Shown one piece after another: positions 44,756 to 54,991 of a stretch of DNA of 64,000 nucleotides. Source of the DNA: Globisporangium splendens (taxonomy: Eukaryota; Oomycota; Peronosporomycetes; Pythiales; Pythiaceae); NCBI GenBank assembly GCA_006386115.1, contig VFIW01000023.1, forward strand, positions 459,197-523,196. The letters are read 5' to 3'. Each line of letters opens with the position of its first letter. The first letter of the stretch is position 1. The position numbers and the translations under genes were made by a program. The notes below the pieces were generated by a model. That model was not told the DNA's origin. It made no database searches and saw only the letters and a list, made by a program, of their open reading frames with translations.

Positions 44756-44819
44756 ACCCGTCGCGGGATCCTTTTTCGGAACACCGAAGATATTGGAGAT
44801 CCATGGGGAGTTCGATGCT

Positions 44820-46460
44820 TCATCCCTTCTTCACGTTGTCGCGAACGAACTCTTCCAACGCGTCTTGCTCTGTCTTGGACAGACGAAACGGCGGACGCGA
44901 GCTTGGCACTGCGTCTGGCTTCGGCTGGAGCTCAAAGTTCACAGCACGCTCTGGCGGTAAGCCATCCAGAAGTAACTCCGGGAAACAGTCCGCGAACCGA
45001 TCAATGACAGGTTTCAACTCTGGCGGGACGACTGGAGAAACGTCGTTAACTGCGGACACCTTTACGACGAACAACTCTTCATACTCTGCATTCTTGATCT
45101 TGGAGAAGATTTCACTACCGCTGTGCTCGTGCACAGAGGTGCCTTCCGGCAATGCAAACGTCTGCTTTCTCCAATCAATGATCGGATTGTGCTTGACGAA
45201 CCATGGCTGACCGAAGATGACATCGTGGCTGTTGGGTAGATCCCATTCCGTAAACTGCATTGCCTCAAACTTCTTGTCTTGTACTTGGCACGATGCTTCT
45301 ACCTCATTTACTTGTTTCTTGGTTCGTCTGCCGTCAAATCCTTGTGCTTCGATAACTGCAGTCTTCAGCACTTTCTTCGCCAACCCACGCTGTATCAGGT
45401 TGGTCGAGGCACCGCTGTCAATCAAAATGCGCACGTCATTACCATCTACGCGACCGTCCACAACAAACAAGTTGCTTTTACGTGTAATTTCCACTGCGTT
45501 TAACTTCACATTGTCAAACACAATGGGATAATCAACTTCGTCCATTGTCGCCAGGTTGTGTTCAACCATTGGACTTGATCGACGAGCACTCTGAGTCGGA
45601 CGCTGATCTCTTGAATTGCGCGTCGTCTGCGGCGTGCTCGCTTGTCTCTGCTGGCGCGGCGCACGACACTCTGACGCTCGATGTCCAGGTCGATTGCAAT
45701 TGAAGCAAAGGCGCTGACGCAAACACTCTTCACGACCCAAGACTCGGACATTGTCCACTTCCATCGGACTTGCACCATTCAGTCGGTATTGGCGATTGTC
45801 GAAACGCCTGTGCCTAGGTTCTGAGTGGGACCGACCTCCATCCGCAGAGCGACGATGCGAACGGTCATAGTCCAACGCTAGAGTGATGGCTTCCGACAAC
45901 GTAGAACATCGGTGATAGCGCACCTCTGTTCGGATCGCTGGAGCTAATCCTCGCACAAAATACATGATCTTGTCGAGCTCACTCATCTCTTGAACTTGTG
46001 TGATAACATGCCTAAAACGACTGACGTAGTCGTCAAGGCCTCGACTCTGACCCTGGGATAGCTCACCCAACTGGTCGCGCAAGCGCTCTTGTAGATCAGC
46101 GGGAACAAATTTGTTTCCTAGTTCCAGGAAGAATTGATCAACCGTCTCAATCTCTGTCTTCTTCACAATGAACCACTGGGCAGCTCCTTGCCGCAGGGTT
46201 CCTCCCAACATCGCCAAAAGGCGTGGTTGAAGACTAGCATCCTGTCTGTCAATGTTCCTCGCCTTTAAATAGTCTCCGACTTGCTCTTTATACAACTGGA
46301 ACGATTCTTGTAACGCTCCACTATAAACCGGTAATTTACATCCCTCTAACTTAATCTCTGACTCCCGTTTCACTTGCTGGAACTCTCGGATCATCTCTGC
46401 TTGCTGGTTTAGCACTGCCAGCATACTCTGCAACAACTGGGCATTCGTTGGCTCGCTCAT
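44820..46460 (-). pseudogene. Gypsy-2a Gag, protease and start of Pol
   Basis: 546 codons from ATG 46460 (MSEPTNAQLL). Gag has a retrotransposon-gag domain, then the zinc knuckle CFNCNRPGHRASEC (C-X2-C-X4-H-X4-C) near residue 255, then an aspartic protease with LIDSGAS near 350. It ends at the RT N-terminus where the 5-bp deletion creates a stop. In an undamaged element this frame would continue directly into the 41720-44755 part, so Gag and Pol are a single ORF. Confidence 0.9.
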
Positions 46461-46656
46461 ATTGGCAATTTTCTTGACTTCACACTCGGTAATTTATGTA
46501 ACCGATATCACTTGACTTGACAGGCGGGGACGGGAGTTGAGACTATATACTAAGGGAGCTTAATAACCAGTATAATACGAAGCTATTTCTTTATTTTTTT
46601 ATTTCTTTGTTTTTATTTCTTATTTTTTTGTTCTTTTTTATTTAATTTTTAATTTT

Positions 46657-47007
46657 TTAGTCGAACTTAGGCGGAGGAACTTGACCTGGACGCAGCTTAG
46701 CCTTCCTAGTACCAGTACTCGATGCCGGTGGATCACGCAGCACGCCGCGAAAGCACTCGCTTATCCCGTCGGACGCGTCGACGATTCCTTGAGCGGTCCG
46801 GATTAGAGCCTTCTTTGCGCGCTTTCTCTTCAGCTTGTCTGGACACTTGTCCACGTGCTTCTCTAGCACTTCACAGATCCGGAAAGCCCTCGTCAGACAG
46901 TTCACGAGGTCTTGACGGGCTTTATCAGCTTCTGCAGGTTTTGGCACGCCTAAGTACGTAAAGCTGCCTTGAATCGGGACCTGCTTGACGCGCGGCTTCT
47001 TGGGCAT
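46657..47007 (-). CDS. Gypsy-2 accessory small ORF (116 aa, left copy)
   Basis: A 116-codon ORF from ATG 47007, between the 5' LTR and gag in the same strand, followed by about 200 bp of A/T-rich leader before gag. It starts MPKKPRVKQ, which looks like a basic nuclear-localisation signal. The middle is helical and charged (EVLEKHVDKCPDKLKRKRAKKAL), and the end is proline- and lysine-rich. The right-arm copy keeps the same length with about 16 replacements and no stop. I recognise no family. It is not part of standard gag-pol and could be an RNA- or DNA-binding accessory protein, but that is inference. Confidence 0.7.
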   Translation of the reverse strand: MPKKPRVKQVPIQGSFTYLGVPKPAEADKARQDLVNCLTRAFRICEVLEKHVDKCPDKLKRKRAKKALIRTAQGIVDASDGISECFRGVLRDPPASSTGTRKAKLRPGQVPPPKFD

Positions 47008-47415
47008 CGAGTTGGGGAGGATATCAACTCTGGGAGTTCACAATCACAGCCTTGATCCTCTTATGAGGGCTTCACCTAGGCACGCCTGACGATGACACCA
47101 CGGAATAACACCCTAAAGAACACAGACAGTTAGGGCGAACCCGAGACACCGTGCCACTATTAGAGAAACCGAGGTAGACCAGAACACAAAATTACGCACA
47201 AAAGCACGACTGGCTCAACACTACAGGAGTTACTGCCACAGAACACCAAAGGGTCAACGCACCGACAATGATTCCGGGATTTATGTCACTAAAAGCAACA
47301 CCCGTTCAGAAAGCGGCTCGACTTATAACCTCGGAGATGCCTGGCTTGGACGACGACGGCGACTTGAACGCTTGGAAACGGCCACACTCCCCCCCGGACG
47401 CAAAGTGCTACCAGA

Positions 47416-47856
47416 TGTAACGAGTCGGAGGTCTTCTTGAGATCTGATTGGTCGAAAGTCGGAAAGTCGGAACTTGATTGGCTGAAAGTCGGGGACGATG
47501 GCTTGGACTCGGAGGAGGAGGTGGCGACTTGATGGCAAATTGGAAAGTGAATTGAATGGAGGACTTAGTTCGCTAGCGCTACGTCTAAGCCTCCCTGCAT
47601 GCATGCCTATCCTTTTCTTCAACTGATTACGATTTTTCTTCCTATCCAGGTGTCCTGCCTGCACCTGTATTTTTATCTGACTAGTTCCATATAACTGTAT
47701 ATATTAGTGTTACATATGCATGAGAGCCTGACCTCGAGTTCGAGGTCAGGCACACGTTACACATGCCTTGACGCTCCGCACGCTATGCACGTGCGCCGTT
47801 AGACACATGCCGGTCCTGCGCGCGTGCCTGGCGTGCGAGGTCAGGCACACCTGACA
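47416..47856 (-). repeat. Gypsy-2a 5' LTR (441 bp)
   Basis: In element sense this is the promoter-bearing LTR. It has an AT-rich ATATATAC stretch near 47695-47705 that could serve as a TATA box. On the plus strand it ends CACCTGACA at 47856 and abuts a truncated VNTR retroposon. Confidence 0.9.
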
Positions 47857-48117
47857 TGGTGCGGCAGAGCCGGTTGGCTTTGTCACGGGGTCTTGAGCTG
47901 CGCGGTTTGGTGGCCGCAAAAAGCGGGGGGTCTTGTGCTGCGCGGTGTGGTGGCCGCAGACAGCTGGGGGGGTCTTGTGCTGCGTCGCTTGTTAGCGACG
48001 TTGCCGGTTCGTTGTGCTGCGTGACGATTGGTCACATACAGCGGGTCAGTAGTCGTGCTCAAATTGGTCGTGCATTCCATTCCTCACCACCACTGGGCCT
48101 CCAAGAAGGAGGGATTC

Positions 48118-48367
48118 AACCGGTGGCGCGGTTCTAGTGGGGTAAGCTTCTGACCTCTACGCTGTTGATTGCGGGTTCGAGTCCCGTTCGGAGCGGGATA
48201 TTCAACAAGCGGAAATTCGAAGTTCTTCGGGCCCAATCAGGGGTAGCGGTGGGGCCCCATGGGGGGCAATAAGACCCAGCCCTGTAATTCCTACTCATCA
48301 ATAAAATTCGGCTATTGTAGGTCACAACGATGAACCTAAATATACCTCACTTTCAAAATCAAAATCA
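48118..48367 (+). mobile_element. tRNA-derived SINE with LINE-A-type 3' tail
   Basis: 250 bp, flanked by a 15-bp target duplication AAGAAGGAGGGATTC (48103-48117 and 48368-48382). The head looks like a tRNA: an A-box-like TGGCGCGGTTCTAGTGGGG at 48124-48142 and a B box GGTTCGAGTCC at 48174-48184, matching the Pol III consensus GGTTCGANTCC, inside a possible T-arm stem. The body is unrelated to known elements here. The 3' end, 48313-48350, matches the LINE-A 3' UTR at about 35 of 38 positions and is followed by AAAATC repeats. This is the structure expected of a SINE that uses the LINE-A machinery. Confidence 0.88.
48174..48184 (+). promoter_or_regulatory. Pol III B box of the SINE
   Basis: GGTTCGAGTCC fits the B-box consensus exactly. 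It lies about 50 bp downstream of the A-box-like sequence, a tRNA-like distance. Confidence 0.8.
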
Positions 48368-48464
48368 AAGAAGGAGGGATTCTCTCCCTGGGATGGGCCG
48401 GCCCAAACTGGACCGCTGAGGCTGGAACTGGACCGCTTGTGCTTGACTTGGAATATTGGAGAAT

Positions 48465-48546
48465 GTTCTCTGGGTGAGCAGCATCAGGCTGAGGCGGTGT
48501 CTGGCCCATCATGCCTCTTTTTATTTCTTCAACGCGATGGGGATCC
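48465..48546 (-). mobile_element. LINE-A ORF1 fragment left of Gypsy-2b
   Basis: The antisense of the ORF1 region from the GATCCCC site to CACCCAGAGAAC. Together with 54992-55183 it forms one LINE-A 5' fragment, split by Gypsy-2b with a GATCC target duplication (48542-48546 and 54992-54996). Confidence 0.88.
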
Positions 48547-48977
48547 TGTCACGTGTGCCTGACCTCGCACGCCAGGCACGCGCGCAGGACCGGCATGTGC
48601 CTAACGGCGCACGTGCATAGCGTGCGGAGCGTCAAGGCATGTGTAACGTGTGCCTGACCTTGAACTCGAGGTCAGGCTCTCATGCATATGTAACACTAAT
48701 ATATACAGTTATATGGAACTAGTCAGATAAAAATACAGGTGCAGGTAGGACACCTGGATAGGAAGAAAAGTCGAATCAGTTGAAGAAAAGGATAGGCATG
48801 CATGCAGGGAGGCTTAGACGTAGCGCTAGCGAACTAAGTCCTCCATTTAATTCACTTTCCAATTTGCAATCAAGTTGCCACCTCCTCCTCCGAGTCCAAG
48901 CCATCGTCCCCGACTTTCAGCCAATCAAGTTCCGACTTTCTACCAATCAGATCTCAAGAAGACCCCAAACCGTTACA
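48547..48977 (+). repeat. Gypsy-2b 5' LTR (431 bp)
   Basis: Starts TGTCACGTG and ends CCGTTACA. It resembles the left-arm 5' LTR more than its own 3' LTR. Confidence 0.9.
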
Positions 48978-49385
48978 TCTGGTAGCACTTTGCGTCCGGG
49001 GGGGGAGCGCGGCCGTTTCCAAGCGTTCAAGTCGCCGTCGTCGTCCAAGCTAGGCGCCTCCGAGGTTGTTATTCGAGCCGCTTTCTGAACGGGTGTTGCT
49101 TTAGTGACATAAATCCCGGAATCATTGTCGGTGCGTTGACCCTTTGGTGTTCTGTGGCAGTAACTCCTGTAGTGTTGAGCCAGTCGTGCTTTTGTGCGTA
49201 ATTCTGTGTTCTGGTCTACCTCGGTTTCTCTAATAGTGACACGGTGTCTCGGGTTCGCCCTAACTGTCTGTGTTCTTTAGGGTGTTATTCCGTGGTGTCA
49301 TCGTCAGGCGTGCCTAGGTGAAGCCCTCATAAGAGGATCAAGACTGCGATTGTGAACTCCCAGAGTTGGTAACCTCCCCAACTCG

Positions 49386-49736
49386 ATGCCCAAGAAGCCG
49401 CGCGTCAAGCAGGTCCCGATTCAAGGCAGCCTTACGTACTTAGGCGTGCCGAGACCTGCAGAAGCTGATAAAGCCCGTCAAGACCTCGTGAACTGTCTGA
49501 CGAAGGCTTTCCGGATCTGTGAAGTGCTAGAGAAGCACGTGGACAAGTGTCCAGACAAGCTGAAGAAGAAACGCGCAAAGAAGGCTCTAATCTGGATCGC
49601 TCAAGGAATCATCGACGCATCAGACGGTGTTGACGAGTGTTTTCGCCGCGCGCTACGAGACCCACCGGCATCGAGTACAGCTACTGGGAAGGCCAAGCTG
49701 CGTCCAGGTCAAGTTCCTCCGCCTAAGTTCGACTAA
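49386..49736 (+). CDS. Gypsy-2 accessory small ORF (116 aa, right copy)
   Basis: Starts at ATG 49386 with MPKKPRVKQ, the same length and position as 46657-47007 in the left copy. Differences are amino-acid replacements (for example FTYLG to LTYLG, KRKRAKK to KKKRAKK), with no stop or frameshift, although gag-pol in the same element has several. This suggests that the ORF was under selection before the copies separated. The function is unknown. It ends PPPKFD followed by TAA and an A-rich leader to gag at 49919. Confidence 0.7.
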   Translation: MPKKPRVKQVPIQGSLTYLGVPRPAEADKARQDLVNCLTKAFRICEVLEKHVDKCPDKLKKKRAKKALIWIAQGIIDASDGVDECFRRALRDPPASSTATGKAKLRPGQVPPPKFD

Positions 49737-49918
49737 AAATACACAATTAAAAAATAAAAGAAACAAAATAAATAAATAAATAAAAATATAGCTTCGTATT
49801 ATGCTGGTTTTTAAGATCCCATAAGATAGAATCTCGACTCCCGTCCCTGCCTGCCAAGTCAAGTGAAACCGGTTACGTAAAATACCGAGTGTGAAGTCAA
49901 GTCAAGAAAAGTACAAAG

Positions 49919-50821
49919 ATGAACGAGCCAACGAATGCCCAGTTGTTGCAGAGTATGCTGGCAGTGCTAAACCAGCAAGCAGAGATGATCAAAGAATTCC
50001 AGCAAGTAAAACGGGAGTCAGAGATAAAATTAGAGGGATGTAAATTACCGGTGTATAGTGGAGCATTACAAGAATCGTTCCAATTGTATAAAGAGCAAGT
50101 CAGAGACTATTTAAAGGCGAGGAACATTGACAGACAGGATGCTAGCCTACAGCCACGCCTTTTGGCGATGTTGGGAGGAACCCTGCGGCAGGGAGCTGTC
50201 CAGTGGTTCATTGTGAAGAAGACAGAGATTGAGACGGTTGACCAATTCTTCCTAGAACTAGGACACGAATTTATTCCCGCCGATCTACAAGAGCGTTTGC
50301 GTGACCAGTTGGGTGAGCTATCCCAGGGTCAGAGTCGAGGCCTTGACGACTACGTCAGTCGTTTTAGGCATGTTATCACACAAGTACAAGAGATGAGTGA
50401 GCTCGACAAGATCACGTATTTTGTGCGAGGATTAGCTCCAGCGATCCGAACAGAGGTGCGCTATCGCCGATGTTCTACGCTGTCGGAAGCCATCACTCTA
50501 GCGTTGGACTATGACCGTTCGCATCATCGCTCTGCGGATGGAGGTCGGTCCCACTCAGAACCTAGGTACAGGCGTTTCGACAATCGCCAATACCGACTGA
50601 ATGGTGCAAGTCCGACGGAAGTGGACAATGTCCGAGTCTTGGGTCGTGAAGAGTGTTTGCGTCAGCGCCTTTGCTTCAATTGCAATCGACCTGGACATCC
50701 ATCGAGCGTCAGAGTGTCGTGCGCCGCGCCAGCAGAGACAAGCGAGCACGCCGCAGACGACGCGCAACTCAAGATATCAGCGTCCGACACAGCGAGCTCG
50801 TCGATCAAGTCCGATGGTTGA
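49919..50821 (+). pseudogene. Gypsy-2b Gag (frameshifted at the zinc knuckle)
   Basis: Starts at ATG 49919 (MNEPTNAQLL) and reads through the Gag domain to CFNCNRPGH near 50690. There a 4-bp duplication (CATC) changes the frame, so the last knuckle residues and everything downstream are lost from this frame. The downstream frame continues at about 50698. Confidence 0.88.
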
Positions 50822-53324
50822 GCACAACCTGGCGGCAGTGGATGAAGTGGATTATCCCATTGTGTTTGACAATGCGGAGCTAAACGCAGTGGGCATTGCG
50901 CGTAAGAGCAACCTGTTCGTGGTGAACGGCCGTGTTGATGGTAATGATGTGCGCATTTTAATTGACAGCGGCGCCTCGGCCAACCTGATCCAGCGTGGGT
51001 TGGTGAAGAAAGTGCTGAATACAGCAGTGATCGAAGCGCAAGGATTCGACGGCAGAAGGACCAAGAAACAAGTGAACGAGGTGGAAGCATCGTGCCAAGT
51101 ACAAGACAAGAAGTTTGAGGCAATGAAGTTTATGGAATGGGATCTACCCAACAGCCACGATGTCATCTTCGGTCAGCCATGGTTCGTCAAGCACAACCCG
51201 ATCATTGATTGGAGAAAGCAGACGTTTGCATTGCCGGAAGACACCTCTGTGCACGAGCGCAGCGGTAGTGAAATCTGCTCCAAGATCAAGAATGCAGAGT
51301 ATGAAGAGTTGTTCGTCGTAAAGGTGTCCGCAGTTAACGACATTTCTCTAGTCGTCCCGCCCGAGTTGAAACCTGTCATTGATCGGTTCGCGGACTGTTT
51401 CCCGGAGTTACTTCCGGATGGCTTACCGCCAGAGCGTGCTGTGAACTTTGAGCTCCAGCCGAAGCCAGACGCAGTGCCAAGCTCGCGTCCGCCGTTTCGT
51501 CTGTCCAAGACAGAGCAAGACGCGTTGGAAGAGTTCGTTCGCGACAATGTGAAGAAGGGATGGATTGAAGTATCGAACTCCCCATGGATCTCCAATATCT
51601 TCGGTGTTCCGAAAAAGGATCCCGCGACGGGTATGGCTGTGAAGCGTGCTGAATGGCTGCGCAGTGGCAACACAAAGGTGCCGATACGTTGGGTCATCGA
51701 CTGTCGGTATGTCAACAGCCAGACGAAGATCCCCAAGATTCCTCTACCACACATAGAGGAACTCTTTGATCAGATGCTCGGTGCGACAGTATTTACGGTG
51801 ATCGACATCGCGCAAGGCTATCACCAGATGCGCGTGAAGCCTGACAGTCGTCCTTACACGGCTTTTAGGTCGCAAAAGGAAACGTACCAATGGTGTGTCG
51901 CTCCGATGGGATTAGCGGGTATGCCGGGAGTATGGTCTCGTCTTATGCGAGTACTCTTTGGCAAATTCAAGTTTGTTGTCGTGTATCTCGACGACATCTG
52001 TATCTTCTCCCGCTCGATGAAAGATCATGCGCAACATCTGGCGATGGTCTGTGAAGTCCTCCGTTATGAGAAGTTGTACGCTCGCCTGTCCAAGTGCGAG
52101 TTCGGCATGTCCAGTGTCCATTTCCTCGGTCACACAGTCACGGCTGAAGGGATCCAAGTCGACGCAAAGAAGACAACCGCGATCGAGAAGTATCCTACTC
52201 CGACGACGCAGAAGACGTTGTTGAGTTTTCTCGGTCTCGCCGGATACTATCGTCGGTTTATTTGCGACTTTGCGCGGATTGCGTTGCCACTGCATAGGCT
52301 AATAAAGAAGGATGCAAAGTGGGCATGGTCATCCGAACATGATCACGCCTTTCGTGCCTTGAAGTTGGCACTGCAACAGGCTCCGACGTTGCGTTTACCT
52401 GACTTTGACTGGCGGTTCACGGTAACAACGGATGCCTCGGGCTACTGCATGGGCAGTGTCTTGTCTCAAAAGATCGACGGGTTTGACGCTCCCATTGCCT
52501 TCTATTCAAAGAAGTTTGGGCAGTATGAGGAAAAGTGGCCTGCTCATGAGAAAGAGCTGCTCGCAATCAAGTTTGCGTTGTCAAAGTGGCGACACTACCT
52601 TCATGGTCGTCAGTTCGACGTGTTTACGGACAATTCGGCTTGTCGGTGGATGCTACACCATCCGAAGGTGACTCCCAAGCTTGCGCGGATGCTGGCGTTC
52701 TTCTCCCAGCTTGATTTTGTCCTGCACCACGTGAAAGGCAGTACCAATGTGGTGGCTGATGCCTTGTCTCGACCAGGACCGGAAGAAGTCAAGCAATACG
52801 ATGAGTTGCCCGTAGTTTCGACTCCCGAAGTGCACGCTTGCGATGATACGTGTCACGCTCGGTCGCAGTCTATTTCTCGTCATGTGGTGTCCGCGGCATT
52901 TCTACGTCACTTGCCAGATTCGGATTGCTCCGTCTTTCTCTCCGCTGCGGACTTTCGGGGGGAGAGACGCGCCGTGGCAGTGCGGCAAGAGCAAGTCCAC
53001 ACTGTCGACACGCAGTGGGCAAGTGTTCACTTGTCCGAAGCGACGAAGAAAGCCTTTCAAGCTGGCTATTCCCGCGACCCGAGTTTTGCCAAGGTGTGGC
53101 AGAGTCGCGAAGGGAACGACAAGTTCGAGAAGCGCAATGGTCTTCTGTTTTTGCGAACGAAGCACCCGAGTATTGCGATTGTGTGTCCCAAACTCGAACA
53201 AGTTGATCACGATGTATTCAAGAGTTTCATGACCTCCAGTGGCTGCTCATCCAGGGGTTCGTCGACACAGTTAAGGCAATCAATGGGACTACTGGCCCAC
53301 TATGAAAAGGACATTCATGAGTAG
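50698..53324 (+). pseudogene. Gypsy-2b protease, RT, RNase H and start of integrase
   Basis: The continuation of Gag-Pol in the shifted frame. It has protease LIDSGAS near 50960, RT with YLDD near 51985, RNase H TTDAS near 52430, and the start of the integrase region. Unlike the left copy it lacks the 5-bp deletion, so protease and RT are joined. After about 53170 the sequence acquires many small indels and the integrase zinc domain is no longer readable in one frame. Confidence 0.88.
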
Positions 53325-54664
53325 GTTGCATTGTCAGACGTGTGCTCGATGGAAATCGAACAATCGGAAGAAGATCGGCTTGATGATGCCAATTCCGACA
53401 CCTCAAGAGTGCTGGGATGTTGTGTCGATAGATTATCATCACAGACTTCCATGTCCGAAAGTTTTGATGCCATCTTGGTCACGGGGGGGGGAGGGGGGCA
53501 AGTTGGTCGAACGTCCGAAGTTCCTCCAACACACTCGCAGCGGATGCCGAAGGTACCGCCAAGGTACTCTTCGGGCAGTTGTTCGTCCCCACGGTTGCCG
53601 AAAGTCATCATCGTGGACCGCGTATCCAAAGTTCACATCGACTTTTGGAGTCGCTGCCAAAGCTCATGGGTATCAAGCTGAGCATGACTACATCGCATCG
53701 CGCACAAGCAGACGGACAAACTGAACGTCAGAACCTCGTGTTGGAAGATGCGCTGCGATGCATGGTGTCATACCATGGAGACGATTGGGTGAGCCACCTT
53801 GGAACGATCGAGTTTGCTCATGCAACTCTCGTTAATGAGTCGACCAAGTTCACACCGTTTGAGGTCGACACTGGAAGAAAGGTGCGCAACCTAATTGCCC
53901 AAGAGTTCGGCGTCGACGACGGAATCATCGAACAAGTAGATGTCGCTGAGTTTGCCAAAAACTTTGCGGAGAAGCGCCAACAAGTCATCAAGCTTGCCCA
54001 AGAGAACCTCAAGCAAGCTCAAGAGCGTCAGAAGAAATACTACGACAGGAAGCGTCGTGAAGTAGAATTTGAAGCTGGCGATCTCGTTATGTTGGATACG
54101 AAGAATCTACCACTGAAGACAGTCGCTCGAAGCACTTCACTCCAAAAGGCAAAGTTGGCAGCGAAGAAGGTTGGACCGTTCAAGATCGAAACCATGGTGA
54201 ACAAGAATGTGGCCCGTTTAGTATTGCCTCCAAACATGAAGCGTTTGCATCCAGCGTTCAATGTGGAGTTGCTTAGCCACTACGTTGAGAATCCAACCAA
54301 GTTTTACACAAGACCAATACCTAAAGCAGCCCCCGTCATCCTCGACGACGAGACTGGAGAAGCTCTGCACGTAGTGGAAGCCTTACTTCGCCGAAAAACC
54401 CACAACCGCCAGATGATGTGGTTGGTCAAGTGGCTCGGGTATCCTGTGCACGAGAGTACGTGGGAATACGAGAAGAACATCCGACATGTTTCGCATTGGC
54501 ATCGAATCCTTCAAGAGTTCGAAGACTCCCAACGCGAAGTCAAGTCTGGGGGATGTCACGTGTGCCTGACCTCGCACGCCAGGCACGCGCGTAGGATCGG
54601 CATGTGCCTGACCGCGCACGTCCCTTGCGTGCGGAGCGTCAAGGCGTGTGTAACGTGCGTCTGA
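53325..54664 (+). pseudogene. Gypsy-2b integrase (degraded) and chromodomain
   Basis: From 53330 to about 53660 several frameshifts and a run of G (near 53480) disrupt the integrase core; parts such as CARWKSNN are readable in separate frames. From about 53660 one frame is open again, with ADGQTERQN (the catalytic Glu region), the C-terminal domain and the chromodomain (near 54385-54500). It stops inside the 3' LTR. Confidence 0.85.
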
Positions 54665-54991
54665 CCTCGGACTCGAGGTCAGGCTCTCCTTTTCATGTAG
54701 GTCAAAAGTATACAGTTAGAGGTAACTAGTCAGATAAAAATACAGTTGCAGGTCGAACACCTGGATAGGAAGAAAAGTCGAATCAGTTGAAGAAAAGGAT
54801 AGGCATGCATGCAAGGAGGCTCAGATGTAGTGCGAGCGAACTAAGTCCTCCATTCAATTCACTTTCCAATTTGCCATCAAGTCGCCACCTCCTCCTCCGA
54901 TCCACGCCAGCGTTCTCCGACTTTCGACCAATCAAGTTCCGAATTTCCGACTTTCGACCAATCAGCGTCCAGAAGACCCCAAACCTTTACA
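54554..54991 (+). repeat. Gypsy-2b 3' LTR (438 bp)
   Basis: Starts TGTCACGTG and ends CCTTTACA. It is visibly diverged from the 5' LTR in its middle (54640-54760) and in the last 100 bp. Confidence 0.9.

Larger units (their letters stand above)
41393..47856 (-). mobile_element. Gypsy-2a, full-length but damaged Ty3/gypsy element
   Basis: 6464 bp, in minus orientation. LTRs 41393-41829 and 47416-47856 start TG and end CA. Next to the 5' LTR in element sense is TCTGGTAGCACTTTGCG, in which TGGTAGCA is a plausible primer-binding site. Before the 3' LTR is the purine tract GTCTGGGGGGA. The left flank is LINE-A ORF1 (GGGATC) but the right flank is the VNTR retroposon (TGGTGCGG), so there is no target duplication: the outer LTR edge coincides with the breakpoint of the inverted duplication. 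Confidence 0.92.
47857..48464 (-). mobile_element. VNTR retroposon, third copy, truncated and split by a SINE
   Basis: It matches the elements at 9201 and 24305 but starts inside them (TGGTGCGGCAGAGCCGG) at the Gypsy-2a LTR edge, so the tail end is lost. It has two VNTR-type units (about 47890-47970, one with an extra G) and is split at 48103-48117 by the tRNA-like SINE. Its head, ATTCTCCAATATTCC on the minus strand, abuts LINE-A ORF1 sequence at 48465, one base from where LINE-B is inserted in the other LINE-A copies. Confidence 0.85.
48547..54991 (+). mobile_element. Gypsy-2b, full-length but damaged Ty3/gypsy element
   Basis: 6445 bp, the inverted counterpart of Gypsy-2a. It has a proper 5-bp target duplication GATCC on both sides, within LINE-A ORF1. 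LTRs are 48547-48977 and 54554-54991. The primer-binding site candidate TGGTAGCA lies 2 nt after the 5' LTR. The coding region has a 4-bp duplication in the zinc-knuckle region and a degraded integrase stretch. Confidence 0.92.

Noticed and set aside
48118..48200. A functional tRNA gene
   Set aside because: The B box and T-arm are good, but no full cloverleaf with a clear anticodon arm and acceptor stem can be folded, and the sequence continues into a SINE body with target duplications.
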